DNA of 64,000 nt from Latrodectus hesperus (Eukaryota; Arthropoda; Arachnida; Araneae; Theridiidae): positions 91,372,509 through 91,436,508 of the forward strand of contig CM075857.1 of assembly GCA_037975125.1 (NCBI GenBank). The letters are read 5' to 3'. The notes below the pieces were generated by a model. That model ran no database searches and was not told the DNA's origin. It was given only the letters and a program-made list of their open reading frames with translations. Every line of letters starts with the position of its first letter. Positions within the stretch are counted from its first letter, which is position 1. Below, one piece after another: positions 1-11,711 of the stretch. The position numbers and the translations under genes were made by a program.

Positions 1-1093
1 ATTCATTTTCAAAGATTTGAATGGTCATTTCTCCCTCAGTGATGGAAGAGGAAGTAAACTGTAGGGATCCACACCGACACCAAGAAAACTTGGATCAGTC
101 AGCTTATCGACCTCGGTTTTCCTAATTTTCTTGCTCTGTTGACTAGGCAGTGTAACTCTGCCTATAAATATATTGAAAAATTCACTTTTTTTAGTTTTCA
201 TTAACATTTAATTCTAAAAAAACTCATTGAACACAAAAGAACGTTATTCATTTTCAATGATTTTAATGGTCATTTCTCCCTCAGTAATGGAAGAGGAAGA
301 AAAGTGTAGGGATCCACACCAACACCAAGAAAACTTGAATCAGTGATTTTATCGACCTCGGTTTTCCTAATTTTCTTGCTCTGTTGACCAGGCAGTGCAA
401 CTCTGCCTATAAATATATTGAAAAATTCACTTTTTTTAGTTTTCATTAACATTTAAATCTAAAAAAAAACTCATTGAGCACAAAAGAACGTTATTCATTT
501 TCAAAGATTTGAATGGTCATTTCTCCCTCAGTGATGGAAGAGGAAGTAAAGTGTATGGATCCACACCGACACCAAGAAAACTTGAATCAGTGAGCTTATC
601 GACCTCGGTTTTCCTAATTTTCTTGCTCTGTTGACTAGGCAGTGTAACACTGCCTATAAATATATTGAAAAATTCACTTTTTTTAGTTTTCATTAACATT
701 TAAATATAAAAAAAACTCATTGAACACAAAAGAATGTTATTCATTTTCAAAGATTTGAATGGTCATTTCTCCCTCAGTGATGGAAGAGGAAGTAAAGCGT
801 AGGTATCAACACCAACACCAAGATAACTTGAATCGCTCAGCTTATCGACCTTGGTTTTCCTAATTTTCTTGCTGTGTTGACTAGGCAGTGTAACTCTGCC
901 TGTAAATATATTGAAAAATTGATTTTTTTTAGTTTTCATTAACATTAAAATCTAAAAACAAATATCTAAAAAAATCTCTAAACACAAAAGAACGTTATTC
1001 ATTTTTAATGATTTGAATGGTCATTTCTCCTTCAGTGATGGATGAGGAAGAAAAGTGTAGGGATCCACACCAACACCAAGAAAACTTGAATCG
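1..1093. repeat. Satellite array 1, about 246-bp unit, four full copies and one partial
   Basis: Direct tandem repeat; units begin ATTCATTTTC at 1, 246, 493, 739 and 997, giving periods of 245, 247, 246 and 258 bp. Each unit holds an antisense open frame of about 60 codons (25-207, 270-452, 517-699 and 763-945 on the minus strand). Differences are mostly substitutions and A-run length changes. The fifth unit stops at about 1093, where retroelement fragment E1 begins. The array enters from outside the window. Confidence 0.95.
25..945 (-). other. Conserved antisense ORF repeated in the satellite units
   Basis: Four consecutive full units each carry a 60-codon minus-strand frame starting MLMKTKK and ending SLREK, at 25-207, 270-452, 517-699 and 763-945. 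Conserved blocks include KKIRKTEVDKLTD and SFLGVGVD. No protein family is recognised. The frame may descend from an exon captured when the satellite arose. Whether it is expressed cannot be judged here; an uninterrupted 60-codon frame could also persist by recent homogenisation of the array. See also array 2, where only some units keep it. Confidence 0.4.
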
Positions 1094-1467
1094 CTCATGT
1101 CAAGATTTTAACCATTTACGTTTACACTTTTTTAAAACAGATATTTTAACATTATTTGATTTACTGGGAGAACCTCCAAATAGAAATCTATTTGCCTTCT
1201 TAAGAGCAATAGATTTTCTCCATTTTATTTAAAATTAAAATATACTGAATAGTTATATATTTTTAAAGTAGGAATTTTTTATTTACACTATATACACTGT
1301 TTTTTGTATTTTAATAGGATTTTTATGTTGCTTGGGTTTTCTTTACTTTAATTAAAAAATAAATAAAATAAATAAATAAATAAAATAAAATAAATAAATA
1401 AAAAATCAAAGATTGGTCGCAGTTTGTCCTATTTTGGACCTTGCGCCAGAAAACCCAACCAACCAAC
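1094..1467 (+). mobile_element. E1: 5'-truncated CCAA-group 3' end inserted in satellite
   Basis: A 374-bp fragment with the last ORF2 codons (to the stop at 1230-1232), 3' UTR, terminal hairpin and a short CCAA tail. It is nearly identical to the 3' end of E8 at 30177-30540, so both belong to one subfamily ending in FLHFI. The 5' junction shares CTCA with the satellite, which fits microhomology-mediated completion of a truncated insertion. The hairpin has one extra T in its outer arm (TGGTCGCA). Sequence after the tail is not satellite, so no clear target-site duplication is visible. Confidence 0.9.
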
Positions 1468-1869
1468 TCTCAAGGCCGGGTGCATAAGAAACTTAATGTT
1501 AAATTCATTCTTTTCAAATAAAAATCTCCAGTTTAACATTCGACACAGAATTTAGTTTACGATTTTAAATAGGCATACAAAATTATAAAGCTTTTATCCA
1601 TTAACACATCTGATGTATTCATTTCACAATCATTTTATGAATAAAATAGGTTTTAAAGAATTAACTCTTACCAAGTGCTTTAATTTGAGTATTCTAATAG
1701 TAATTCAAGCTCTGTCCTTCGTTTTCTTTTCCTTAATGGGAAAACCTTAACCCGTGCAGGACCTAAATCAGATTTTTTAAAAGATTTCAATAACTACGCA
1801 AAACTAGAGATCGTGAGAAGAAAGAATATTAATATTTCAACAAGAATGAAGAATATAAGCTAAACTCAC
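1468..1869. other. Non-coding sequence, nothing recognised
   Basis: AT-rich unique sequence after the E1 tail. No convincing ORF, repeat or RNA gene. On the minus strand it would be the intron downstream of the exon ending at 1870. Confidence 0.5.
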
Positions 1870-2052
1870 CAGGAAGAAAATGTCCTAATGCATCTCTGGC
1901 TCTTGCGGACACTTTTTTCTTGGGTCGCCCCCTTCTTGGCGTAGAAGCTTGAGGACTTAGCCCAGGACTTGGTGTACTACTTACAAGACTTGTAAGACTT
2001 AAAAAACTTATAAGACTTGGAGTAGGGCTTGGTGTAGGAATTGGCCCAGCAT
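1870..2052 (-). CDS. Putative exon with AT-hook-like motif, unknown gene
   Basis: On the minus strand an acceptor-like site (TATTTGACAG before 2052) and a donor-like site (G|GTGAGT after 1870) bound an open frame of about 61 codons. It is rich in Ser, Pro and Thr, followed by the basic motif RRGRPKKK, an AT-hook-like core, and then RDALGHFLPG. The donor splits a codon in phase 1. A related exon lies at about 3530-3760 with a matching end and the same donor phase, which suggests paralogous exons or a duplicated gene. Function is unknown. It could be a host gene or an exon of an old DNA transposon. Confidence 0.4.
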
Positions 2053-3529
2053 CTGTCAAATAAAATATCTATATTTGAATCTCTAAATTATAACAAAATT
2101 AAAATTTAAAAATTTATATATTCTTATTTATGTTGATTTATTTTGTAATAAATTCTGTGATGAAACAAACTGGCTTGTAATTATAAGATTCATCGTTAGA
2201 GTCAATACTTGAATTTTATGGAAAATTATGTCCCTGAAATTGAGTTAGTCCTTGAAGAAATCACATTCCACCTTTATCTGCCAATGTGTCTTCAGTTGTG
2301 CAATCAATCCTCTTGCAATGAAACTTTTAAAAGGCTGCCAAAATTGGAATGTGGACTTAGAAATCTAAATTCCTGTTTTGAAATAAACAAGTGAATGCTC
2401 ACAGGATATTTTTAAATAAATCAATCTGTTTTGCAAAGATATACTTTAGTATTGAGAGAAATTATTCAAAATGACTTCCTAATTATTTAATTTTTATAAT
2501 AAGGACTATTCTTAACTTTTATATTCGCAACAACCACATAATTCAGCCAATACAATGCTAATGTATCTTCATAAAAAATATGGAAAAATAATCTAAAAAA
2601 CATTAAATTATACCAATTTTCTAGCAAGTTCACTACACATTTGGCTGTCTTCAACTGCAGCCTGCGGGGTTTTGTCATTCGAGGCCTGTGGTCATCTTTT
2701 ACCACCTTCATCAGAGGGACAAATCTCTCGACCTGAATTTGTGAAACTATTATTAGCTTTACGTTACATTCAGTCACTTAACACGTAGCACATTTTGCGG
2801 CTTGATGCAGCAATTCTTAAGCTTAGAATTTTGAGCAAGAACTTTTGGTGTTGATACCCTATAATTTTCCTATTAACATTATATGAATGATTAATAGATC
2901 ATTCCATTTAATAAGATGGATTTTTTAAAGTTTCAAAGCTCCTAGGATCTGGAACATTTTGTGAAAGACATTGGCTTTGAAAACACATAAAGAGTGGTCC
3001 ACTGAATGTTTCAAGTGTATTAATTTTGTGAACGATAACTGAAGTCTTTTGTTGTTTGTGGAAACTTTACAGGTCTGTTTATAATTCTCGTTAGTCTTGC
3101 AATTTATTTTTCTAGATAATTTTTGTTTTGTTTCATATGAATGTGAGCTTGAATGAAATATAAATTGCATAAAATTTTAGACAATATTTTATTTTTTACT
3201 TTTCTTACTATGACTTTTAATTTAACTCCTTATCAGGTTGTTTTTAGTGCTGATTCATTACATTTTTTATTCTTAGATTTGAATAATAAACTTCGTTACT
3301 TGATATTTGATAAAATTAAAATTTGATTAAATTATGACAGAAAGAAAATAGGCAGCCCTGCCTTTAGCAGCTGTAACTCATTTCTTCTTGCTCTAATTTT
3401 TGGGCGTGGTGGCAGACGTAATTTGCTCTTGTCTGAAAATGTTTGTAAAGATTTTTTTAAAAAATCATATATTACAAATATATCCTACAATCAGTTTAGA
3501 AATTCAACTAATCAAAATAGAAACTTACC
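2053..3529. other. Mostly featureless AT-rich stretch
   Basis: No gene can be supported. A minus-strand stretch at about 2620-2735 is preceded by an acceptor-like CAAATTCAG and is open in one frame (VERFVPLMKVVKDD), so it may be another exon, but nothing in it is recognised. A 61-codon plus-strand frame at 2209-2394 and an 81-codon minus-strand frame at 2925-3170 show no family features. Confidence 0.4.
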
Positions 3530-3763
3530 TTTTGCAAATCTGCCCAGGTTGTCTCTTAAACAGTTGAGAGGTTGTTTCCTGGGACGTTCTCTCTTTCCGC
3601 TTTGAGCTGTCCTAAATTGTTGCCTAATTGGGGCCTGTTGTGTTGCTGGGGGACTGCTGGCTGGGGAAGATGGTAATGATATTTCAGTTTGTAAAAAGGA
3701 AGGCAAGCCCACTTTAAGAAGTTCGAGCTCGCTCCTCTTTTTCCTCTTAAAAGCTTTTGTTTC
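3530..3763 (-). CDS. Putative second AT-hook-like exon, related to 1870-2052
   Basis: The minus-strand frame contains a Ser/Pro/Gln-rich stretch, then GKRERPRKQP and RDNLGRFAK, and ends at an ideal donor G|GTAAGT (phase 1) at about 3530. The end aligns with the exon at 1870-2052 (RDxLGxFxxG, then the donor). Upstream the frame reads KRKKRSELELLKVGLP, and an acceptor-like CTATCTTTCAG lies just beyond. That acceptor would put a stop in this frame, so either the true acceptor is elsewhere or the exon is a decayed copy. The protein family is not recognised. Confidence 0.35.
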
Positions 3764-4349
3764 AGGGGCTGAGTAGTTTCTTGATGAGGATCATCTGAAA
3801 GATAGTGATGATAAAAATATATAATTTAGAATTTCATTTTTTTAATTTCTATTATAATTTTACTATTTAGTAAAATCTTGCTTTATTTACATAAAACGTT
3901 TTTAGTTATTTATTTTCTTTAATGAAACCGTAAGTTTGGACTTATTAAAAGCAACTGAAACTTATATATAATTAGTGCATTTTAAAAATATGCTATGTCA
4001 TTGAAATCCTTCACTGTAAAATGCATGGTGTGTAAGAAAAAATGAATAAGTAGTAACACCATCACAGTGGTGATTTTGCTGTACTTTTTAAATAAACGAA
4101 GCAAAAATTATATATATTATTATCAATCGGTATTTTGAAAATCGTTTACACTCATTTATTGTTGTAATTTTATGAAAGTCATATGAAAGCTAATTTTTTT
4201 TAATTAATGATATTTTAAACGTTTGAAAATAATTTAGAAGTATTTTAGAAGCTGAAGTATAGCAAAACATTTTATTCTGAGTCAACAACTGGATGACATA
4301 CGAACAAATCCAAAAAAAACGAAATCCAATTTGAGATGCAGGACTTTCC
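3764..4349. other. AT-rich sequence without recognisable genes
   Basis: No ORF, repeat or RNA structure worth reporting was seen between the exon-like segment and the piggyBac-like terminus. Confidence 0.5.
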
Positions 4350-4450
4350 TTAACCTTTTCAGTCCGGCGTCACTGTTTCAAACTGCTTCTAGGACGGCGC
4401 GAGAAGATGACATTTCCTACCCCCTTGACCGAAAGGAGAGGGTCATTTTC
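4350..4450. repeat. piggyBac-like terminus with TTAA
   Basis: TTAA at 4350-4353 is followed by CCTTTTCAGTCCGGCG, which closely resembles the inverted end at 13421-13440 (TTAA, CCTTTTCGTCCCGGCG on the minus strand). TTAA is the known target and footprint of piggyBac elements. The transposase remnant lies inside, at 4730-5562. No matching second end was found to the right, so the other terminus is lost or outside the recognisable region. Confidence 0.6.
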
Positions 4451-4729
4451 ACCCCACTTAAGTGCTGAACTTTTCACCGTGACGAATCTTTATCTTTTGA
4501 GGGAGATACGCCGCGCTATGTCTGCCGTTATTCTCATGAAAATGTAAACGTGTTTACCATAAGTACTATACTTATCGACAAACTAACGATTTTTTTTTCT
4601 ATTCATTGTTTTACATACCACATTAAGAAATATTATTAGAATTTTAAGATTATATATACATGCATTTGTGAAACAAATTTATTCTGCTTCAAAATCTATA
4701 AGTATTTTCATTTTTATATTTGTTTTATT

Positions 4730-5562
4730 TCTACCTGCATGTTTTTGTTGTGAGATTAAAAATACAATGTGGTCCTAAAATTTATAAAGTTTAATTCCCA
4801 ACTGTTTTCTTTTTTTAGAAATATATTGCTTGAATTCACTCTTCCTATGAATTTTATGACTTCATCAACTGCAAGTTCTTCAGACGGATGACAGTGCTCC
4901 TTAAAAGATTTATTTAAAAAAATCAAAAATCGTTCGTAATTTCCACAATCTGTCGTATTCTTCATCAAGTTTTGGTTTATTCTTATTGTCTGTAAAACGT
5001 AAAAATCGCAATAAATTAAATATCAATCACGGGACAATTTTTCTAAAAAAAGGAGTTTCAATCAATTCATCTGTCGACCAATAATCTTTGATGTTATCTT
5101 CATCTATATGACCCATTAAAATAATAAGTTTTAAGATTTTATTTTTACTTCAATGTTACTCCACTTAGTCCCATGTTTTCTTTTATTACTTCTCGGATGT
5201 AATTCTAATATTTGGGAAGCATATATATTTGTTTCATATGCAATAAAGTTTAAAATTTCTTCTGAAAATAATTAATAAAAAAATTAGTGTTCCTCAACTA
5301 AATCCTTTATTGTCTCAGAAATACCATAACCCCCCGTAAATTTAAAAATGCTATTCTTATCATCTGCTTTAGTCTTACGCCAATCAAAATCAAATGATGC
5401 AGAAGAGTTTGCATCATTATTGCCGTCAAAAAACTAATATCCTTACATTCAGATTCATCACAGCAATCAGAATCAGTGTCTGCAAAATTTTCTTTTTTCT
5501 TCTAATTCTTCCAATAAATTTTTATTTTCTTCATCAGTCAACCCTTTACGACGTGCAGTCAT
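4730..5562 (-). pseudogene. piggyBac-like transposase, N-terminal remnant
   Basis: Minus-strand pieces in several frames read, in order: an N-terminus MTARRKGLTDEE (ATG at 5562), an acidic stretch with ADTDSDCCDESE in a shifted frame, DFDWRKTK..IFKFTGGYGI, EEILNFIAYETNIYA, KDYWSTDELIETPFF and finally HPSEELAVDEVIKFIGR. The last two blocks match typical piggyBac (DDE_Tnp_1_7) transposase positions, including the region around the first catalytic Asp (AVDEV). Frames are broken by several indels, and roughly the C-terminal half is missing. A dead DNA transposon. Confidence 0.75.
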
Positions 5563-5813
5563 CAAAAATATTTTTCCTAGCTACGAAAAAAGTAACTTAT
5601 TACAATGAAAAAATTTGCTAAAAGTCAGGATGAACATGCTTCCTTTTTAAAAAGAGGAGCCAATGAAAACCATTTTTCGCCAGAATTCCCTGCTCAGACA
5701 AGTCCCCAATGTTTACGACTTTCCCATACAAAAGAGCAGCAATTAAATCACCCTCACCTGGGGCCTGAGCAGCTACCAGGCGCGTCGGTAGGTGGTGGAT
5801 CACCGAACGTCCT
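5563..5813. other. Left flank of E2; probable 5' part of an internally deleted non-LTR element
   Basis: Joined across E2 to 11748 by the duplication CACCGAACGTCCT (5801-5813 and 11735-11747). The GC-rich part from about 5752 continues into 11748-11940 and may be the 5' UTR of the element whose 3' end is at 12886-13284. The exact start cannot be set from one copy. Confidence 0.45.
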
Positions 5814-6345
5814 CCCCTCAGGGGGTTTACCTTCTTTAGGTAAACACGGGTGTCACAATCCCGAGGTACCCCAGTGATCTGTCCTCTTCTTTCTCTTCTT
5901 CTCTTCTCTACTCTTCTGCTTTTTCTTCCTCTTCTCCCTCAGTGTGGTTGCCTCGTAAGAGGTTGAGGGCTCCCCTTGAGTAGCTTTCGCCGCTCTGTTG
6001 CTATTAGCTACTCTTGAGGACTAAATCACCCACGTGTTTGCCGTGCGTGGAGACCCGTGTCCCTGGAAAGGAGGGTCCTGGTAATTGAGGCCCCAGAGAC
6101 CAACACATTACTTTGGCCTCTGCTTCAGGCAAACGGGAGGTGTGTTGTGGTCCTCAGCACATCAATCGGCTTTATGGATCAAGCGATCGGTACATCTACT
6201 GGGTGACTCGTTAAGGGTGGAGGCCACTTCAGGGATGTACTGTGAGCGTATAGGACCTGGCTAGCACTGGTGCAGCTGGTCTGCATCCCCTTGTTGGACT
6301 CGGTGGTGGGTGGTGCCGTCAGGTCCCGAAATTTCCATCTTTATT
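5814..6345 (+). promoter_or_regulatory. E2 5' UTR
   Basis: About 530 bp, very similar in all copies that reach the 5' end. It opens with three short hairpins, then a long pyrimidine tract ending in CTCCCTCAG (about 5879-5942), then GC-richer sequence up to ORF1. Non-LTR elements carry an internal promoter downstream of their transcription start, so this region should hold it, but no core promoter motif could be assigned. Confidence 0.7.
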
Positions 6346-7482
6346 ATGGAAACATTATTCTCTTCTCTCCCACGGGAGCATACATTGAAACATTTGAAAG
6401 CCAAATTTTATATTGTGAAGCGAAAGGAGGGTACATTTGATAATGTATCCCCTTTCCTAATCCAGAAAGGTATTTCTGGCAATATCGGCGAAGTGAAGAG
6501 CATCCGGAAACTTCGTTCTGGTGATTTGATGATAGAAGTTGCTTCAGATGCACAAGCAACTCTGATTGGCAACATGAATAAGCTAGCTAACCTTGAGGTG
6601 TCTGTCTCTCCTCACTTGAATCTTAACTTTTCACGTGGTGTGGTATCCGCCAAGGATTTGCTAAATACGCCTACGGACGAGATCTTAGAAAATCTTATAG
6701 ATCAAAAGGTCTGCGCTGTTAAACGCATCACTGTCAGACGGGATGGGCAGTTTATTAATACTAAACATCTCGTACTGACATTTGCGACGCCAGACCTACC
6801 GCAGCATATTAAAGCTGCGTATATGCATCTATCCGTCAGGCCGTTTATACCAAATCCTTTGCGTTGTTTCCAGTGCCAGAGATTTGGTCACTCCAAAGCG
6901 ACTTGCAGAGGCAAACTGACTTGCGCTCGCTGCGCAGCAGTTGGCCACGACAGTTCGTCTTGTACTGCAAAGGAGAGGTGTGTCAACTGTAAAGGTGACC
7001 ACCCCTCCTACGCTAGAAGTTGTCCTATCTGGTTACTGGAGAAGGAGATCACAACCACTAAAGTTAAGAATAACTGCTCATATCCTGAGGCGAGACGTGC
7101 TGTTACAGCACGAACACCTCAAGCAGGAGTTAGCTATGCATCTGTCGCCGCCAAGGTCACCAGAACAACTAGTACGCAAACTGATGCTCTTTCACTTCCA
7201 ATAGTGAAATTACCCCTTACATCTGTACAGAGGCCAAAATCTACCTCCACATCAACTACCCGCAAAAAAGCTCCTATTGCAAGATCAAAAGGCATAAGAG
7301 CCTTAAAACTAAAATCTGCAAAGGAGGGCAATTTTAGGCCCTCCATATCCACCCGTAAAGCCTTATCCCTGGAAGCTGACGCGGTTACCTTACATCCCTC
7401 GGACGAAGATCTGTCACTCGAGGAGATGTCAGATGACATGCCTTCCAGCTCCGGGAAAGGAGCTTTTCAAATTGAACAATAA
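6346..7482 (+). CDS. E2 ORF1, zinc-knuckle nucleic-acid-binding protein
   Basis: A 378-aa Gag-like protein of non-LTR retrotransposons, expected to bind element RNA and act as chaperone in the retrotransposition particle. Three zinc knuckles lie at about residues 173-226: CFQCQRFGHSKATC, CARCAAVGHDSSSC (both CX2CX4HX4C) and CVNCKGDHPSYARSC (a variant spacing). The N-terminal 170 residues are folded-domain-like, the region after the knuckles is basic and Ser/Thr-rich, and the C-terminus is acidic (PSDEDLSLEEMSDD). I chose the ATG at 6346 because related copies start MEN/MEK just before LPREQ at this point; an in-frame GTG lies upstream. The protein is identical to that of E6. Its stop overlaps the ORF2 start region. 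Confidence 0.93.
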   Translation: METLFSSLPREHTLKHLKAKFYIVKRKEGTFDNVSPFLIQKGISGNIGEVKSIRKLRSGDLMIEVASDAQATLIGNMNKLANLEVSVSPHLNLNFSRGVVSAKDLLNTPTDEILENLIDQKVCAVKRITVRRDGQFINTKHLVLTFATPDLPQHIKAAYMHLSVRPFIPNPLRCFQCQRFGHSKATCRGKLTCARCAAVGHDSSSCTAKERCVNCKGDHPSYARSCPIWLLEKEITTTKVKNNCSYPEARRAVTARTPQAGVSYASVAAKVTRTTSTQTDALSLPIVKLPLTSVQRPKSTSTSTTRKKAPIARSKGIRALKLKSAKEGNFRPSISTRKALSLEADAVTLHPSDEDLSLEEMSDDMPSSSGKGAFQIEQ

Positions 7483-10400
7483 CTTCCTTTGTTTCTTGGA
7501 ACTGCCATGGTTTGCGCTCTCATCATGATGACATCAAGTCTATAATTTCAGCATACAACCCCGCATGTGTTGCACCCCACGGGAACCTATTTGCCTTTTT
7601 GAGGGCAATAGGTTTTTTATATTATATTTAATTTACAATTTTAAATTTTAAATGTATATATAATTTTGTTTTACCATTTATATTTTATAATTGGATTTTA
7701 ATATGATATATATACACTAATTTTTGTTTTTTATAATTTTAATGTTGCTTGGGTTTCCAAAAAAGTAAATAAGTGAATAAATAAAATAAAATAACAATAA
7801 ATTAAAAAAAAAAATTAAATATCTTCTTCAAAACTTATTTCTTGGCGCAGCATGTCCGATTTTGGACCTTGCGCCATAAAACCCAACCAACCAACCAACC
7901 GCATGTGTTGCACTTCAGGAAACATTCCTGAAGTCCAGCAATAACTTTTCCATGCGTGGGTTTAAAAGCTTTAGAAAGGACTGTGGTGATGATGGTGCAG
8001 TGTCTGGAGGTGTTTGTATATTAACATCTAATACTTTTCCCAGCACTGCCCAACCATTGAATACTACTCTACAGGCTGTTGCTGTAAGAATTCATACTGC
8101 ATGCTTATTAACAGTCTGTAGTTTATATTTACCACCACATGATGTCATCCGCCAAGAGGAACTCGATGCTTTAACAGATCAGCTGCCAACACCATTTCTG
8201 TTGTTAGGTGACTTTAACGGCCATAGTTCTTTGTGGGGAAATGATGATACTAATTCTCGCGGTCGGCAGATAGAGCGGTTTATTTCAGATAATAGTCTCT
8301 GTCTGCTTAATACCGACGAGAAGACATATTTCCATGCACCCACAAGAACATTTCATTCTCTCGATCTAGCCATTTGTTCTCCATCTCTTCTGCCATTTTT
8401 AAATCTAATAGTAGGAAATGATCTGCACAACAGCGATCATTTTCCTCTCGTCATCTCCCAGACTGGAGGTAGTAGTGTAAGACAACGCTTACCTACTTAC
8501 GTGTACAGTCGGGCAGATTGGACGTTATTTACACAATTGGCAGTTGTTGATGATAACATGGTTTCGATCGAAGATATTGATATTGCCGTCAGTAAAGTCA
8601 CTGAAACAATTAAGAATGCAGCTGATGCATCAATACCTAAGAGTTCCTCTATACCACACAGGCGTTGCAAACCTTGGTGGAACAAACAATGCCAAGAAAC
8701 ATATAAAAAACAGAGGAAGTTATGGGGAATATTTAGGAGGTACCCCACAACGGAGAATCTTATCGCCTTTAAGAGAGCAAAAGCATTAGCTCGCAGAGCC
8801 CGTCGTCGAAGTCAGAAGGAATCCTGGTCCTGCTATGTATCTTCTATAACATCTTCAACTTCCAGTAAGCAGTTGTGGAGAAGGGTGAAAGCAGCCAATG
8901 GAATTTATAGAGAATTTTCTATTCCTATTTTAAAATCCGGAGCTGCTATATACTCTTCTCCTACGGATATAGCTAACGTCCTTGGTGAAGCATTTGCTAA
9001 CGTCTCAAGCTCGAACTCTTATAGTCCTTCGTTTTTGAGGACTAAGAGTAGAGCTGAGCGAGTACCAATTCGCTTCAACCATCGACAAGTCTTACCGTAC
9101 AACTGCGAATTTGGAATGTTTGAATTGAAGAAAGCTTTGCAGCAGGCCAATAATACCAGTCCAGGACCTGATGGAATCAGCTATCAAATGCTTCGAAATT
9201 TAAGTCCAGACTCCCTATCGAACGTATTATATTTGTTCAATAGGATCTGGACTGAAAATAAATTTCCATCTTTATGGCAAGAAGCAATAGTGATTCCTGT
9301 CCTCAAGGCTGGTAAGGATCCTTCAGACCCTTCAAATTATCGACCAATTGCTCTGACGAGTTGCTTTTGTAAGACTCTCGAACGTATGGTCAATGCTCGT
9401 CTCATCTGTGTCTTAGAAACTAATAATTATATCCATAAAAATCAGAGTGGCTTTCGTAAAGGAAGATCCACTCTTGATAATATGATATACTTGGAAACAC
9501 AAATCCGCAACGCTTTTGTGCGGAGAAATCACTTAGTTTCCATTTTCTTCGACATAGAGAAGGCTTATGACCATACATGGCGATATGGAATTCTTCGTAC
9601 ATTATATGATTTTGGCTTTCGGGGTAATCTGCCGATATTCCTACAGAATTTTTTATGCTCCCGTGGTTTTAAAGTACGTATTGGAAGTTATACATCCAAT
9701 ACTTTTACACAATCTGAGGGTGTTCCTCAGGGCTCTATTTTAAGCGTCACACTTTTTAGTCTCTTCATCAGTAACATACTTCATCAGCTTCCATCATCAA
9801 TACATGGTACTTTGTTTGTGGACGACCTGCAAATATCATGCGAGGGTTCGAATATGCGATTAATTGAGAGACAACTGCAAACAGCAGTTAACAAGCTTGC
9901 TGCATGGTGTGCTGAGAATGGCCATACTTTATCTCCTAGCAAGAGTAGATGTGTCCACTTCTGTAGAAAGACTAGCCTTCACAATGATCCAGTTATTAAA
10001 ATCAACAACTTCCCAATACAAGTAGTCAATGAAATAAAATTTCTGGGTATTATCTTTGACCGAAAATTGACCTTTCTTCCGCATATTTTATATTTGCGGA
10101 AGAAGTGTGAGCGATCGCTTAATATCCTCAAGGTGTTGTCAAATACATCTTGGGGTGCAGATCGCACATCACTACTTCGCATTTATCAGTCATTGATTTT
10201 ATCCCGCATTGACTACGGAAGTGTTGTTTATGGATCGGCTAGATCTTCTATTTTACGAAGACTAGACACAGTTCATCACTCTGCTTTGAGGATATGCTCT
10301 GGGGCATTCCGCACATCACCCGTCCAGAGTCTATACGTGATATGTCATCAATTACCGTTAGACCTGAGACGAATGCAGCAGTCTCTCAATTATTATGCTA

Positions 10401-11497
10401 AGATCATATCGACCCCAAATCATCCGATACGTTCCATGGTTCCAAATACCTCTCACATGAGATTATATGATGCTCGTCCAATGAGCATCCCACCTTTTCT
10501 CACACGAGCCAAATCACATCTGTGGCTCACAGACCTACATGATATTCGGATTGAGTCTGTACCTCAATTTGCTCATCCGCCTTGGTATAACCCAACATTT
10601 AATTTTATCAATACCTTTGCTCACTACAGAAAATCTGACACAACACCTATTGTTTTTCAGCAGCTATATTCTTCTCATCGCTGTCAGTATCAATCATACA
10701 AACCTGTATTCACAGACGGTTCTAAAACAGCAGGACATGTGGGCTGTGGAGTATTTATCAATAATACAGCTTTTAGTTACAGCCTACATCCATCCTGCTC
10801 TGTCTTTACTGCTGAAGCAACCGCCATCTACTACGCGCTTCAGCACGTGAATACAGATGACTCTCGTAAATTTTGTATTTACACTGACAGCATGAGTATT
10901 ATTGAAGCTTTGAAAAACAATAGCGTTACCTGCCATCCTGTTGTGTCGAGAATTTTCTCAGCATTGGATTCAATTGCTGGCAAGGGATACAAAATAATAT
11001 TTTGTTGGGTACCAAGTCACGTAGGTCTTGATGGAAACGAGAGAGCGGATATAGCTGCAAAGGCAGCTGAAGATCCAATTTTACCATCGGTTCCGCTCTC
11101 AGATGTGAGAAAGGGTATAAAAAGATTTATATGTTCCCTAAGGGAAGAATCATGGAACTTGCAGGTCGGAAACAAACTCCATAACATTTTCTCATCCCTC
11201 ACCTCATTATCAGTTTTACCGTTACGAAGTGCAGATGTTAGATTGACTCGCCTTCGTATCGGACACACACGTTTCACCCATAGACATTTGTTTTTGAGTG
11301 AATTAAATCCTTGGTGTGAAACGTGTGATGAACCTTATACTGTGCATCATATTTTAATTTCATGTTCATGTTTTAACCATTTACGTATACACTTTTTTAA
11401 TACAGATATTTTAACTTTATGTGATTTATTGGGAGATCCACCCCACAGAAACCTATTTGCGTTTTTAAGAGCAATAGGTTTTTTACCATACATTTGA
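7479..11497 (+). pseudogene. E2 ORF2 (EN-RT-RNase H), split by insertion E3
   Basis: The two parts, 7479-7575 and 7914-11497, add up to 3681 nt, exactly the length of intact copies, so the frame was intact before E3 arrived. Endonuclease: SWNCHG near the start, LLGDFNGH, SLDLAIC and NSDHFPLV. RT: FFDIEKAYDHTW (catalytic Asp), EGVPQGS and LFVDDLQI. RNase H: FTDGSK, AEATAIY, YTDSMS, and VPSHVGLDGNERAD. C-terminal CCHC: CETCDEPYTVHHILISC. The first codons read ITSFVSWNC with ATA in place of ATG. The insertion now separates the first 32 codons from the rest. Confidence 0.93.
7576..7900 (+). mobile_element. E3: 325-bp 5'-truncated copy inside E2
   Basis: It contains only the last ORF2 codons (stop at 7629-7631), 3' UTR, hairpin (7843-7876) and CCAA tail, flanked by a perfect 13-bp duplication GCATGTGTTGCAC (7563-7575 and 7901-7913). 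Its 3' UTR is closest to that of E15. A clear example of severe 5' truncation in target-primed reverse transcription. Confidence 0.95.
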
Positions 11498-11677
11498 TTT
11501 AATTTTAAATTTTTGTATTATTTATTTATATTTTTTATATATATTTATGTGTCTGTCTGTATATGTACCTAAGGTTTTTAATTACTTCATATACATTTAT
11601 TTTTATTTTTTAAACTTTTAATGTTGATTGGGTTTATAAAGAATATATATATATATAAAAAATTGAAATCAACGTTT

Positions 11678-11711
11678 TGGCGCAGCATGTCCAATTTTGG
11701 ACCTTGCGCCA
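11678..11711 (+). other. E2 3' terminal hairpin
   Basis: Outer arms TGGCGCA and TGCGCCA, inner arms GTCCAA and TTGGAC with a two-base loop. It sits immediately before the AAACCCAACC tail. Confidence 0.85.

Noticed and set aside
1..1093. CRISPR array
   Set aside because: Units of about 246 bp repeat as a whole, with no short repeat and unique spacer pattern, in a eukaryotic context.
2209..2394. 61-codon plus-strand ORF as a gene
   Set aside because: No recognisable motif, unremarkable length for AT-rich DNA, and no splice or neighbour support.
6310..6345. GTG start upstream of ORF1 in E2, E6 and E17 (reading VPSGPE)
   Set aside because: The stretch is 5' UTR sequence shared with copies where it is not in frame; the ATG before LPREH/LPREQ is common to all copies.
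6344..6559. Many short ORFs antisense to or out of frame with ORF1 and ORF2
   Set aside because: They recur at the same relative positions in every copy, as expected for shadows of a conserved coding strand, and show no features of their own.
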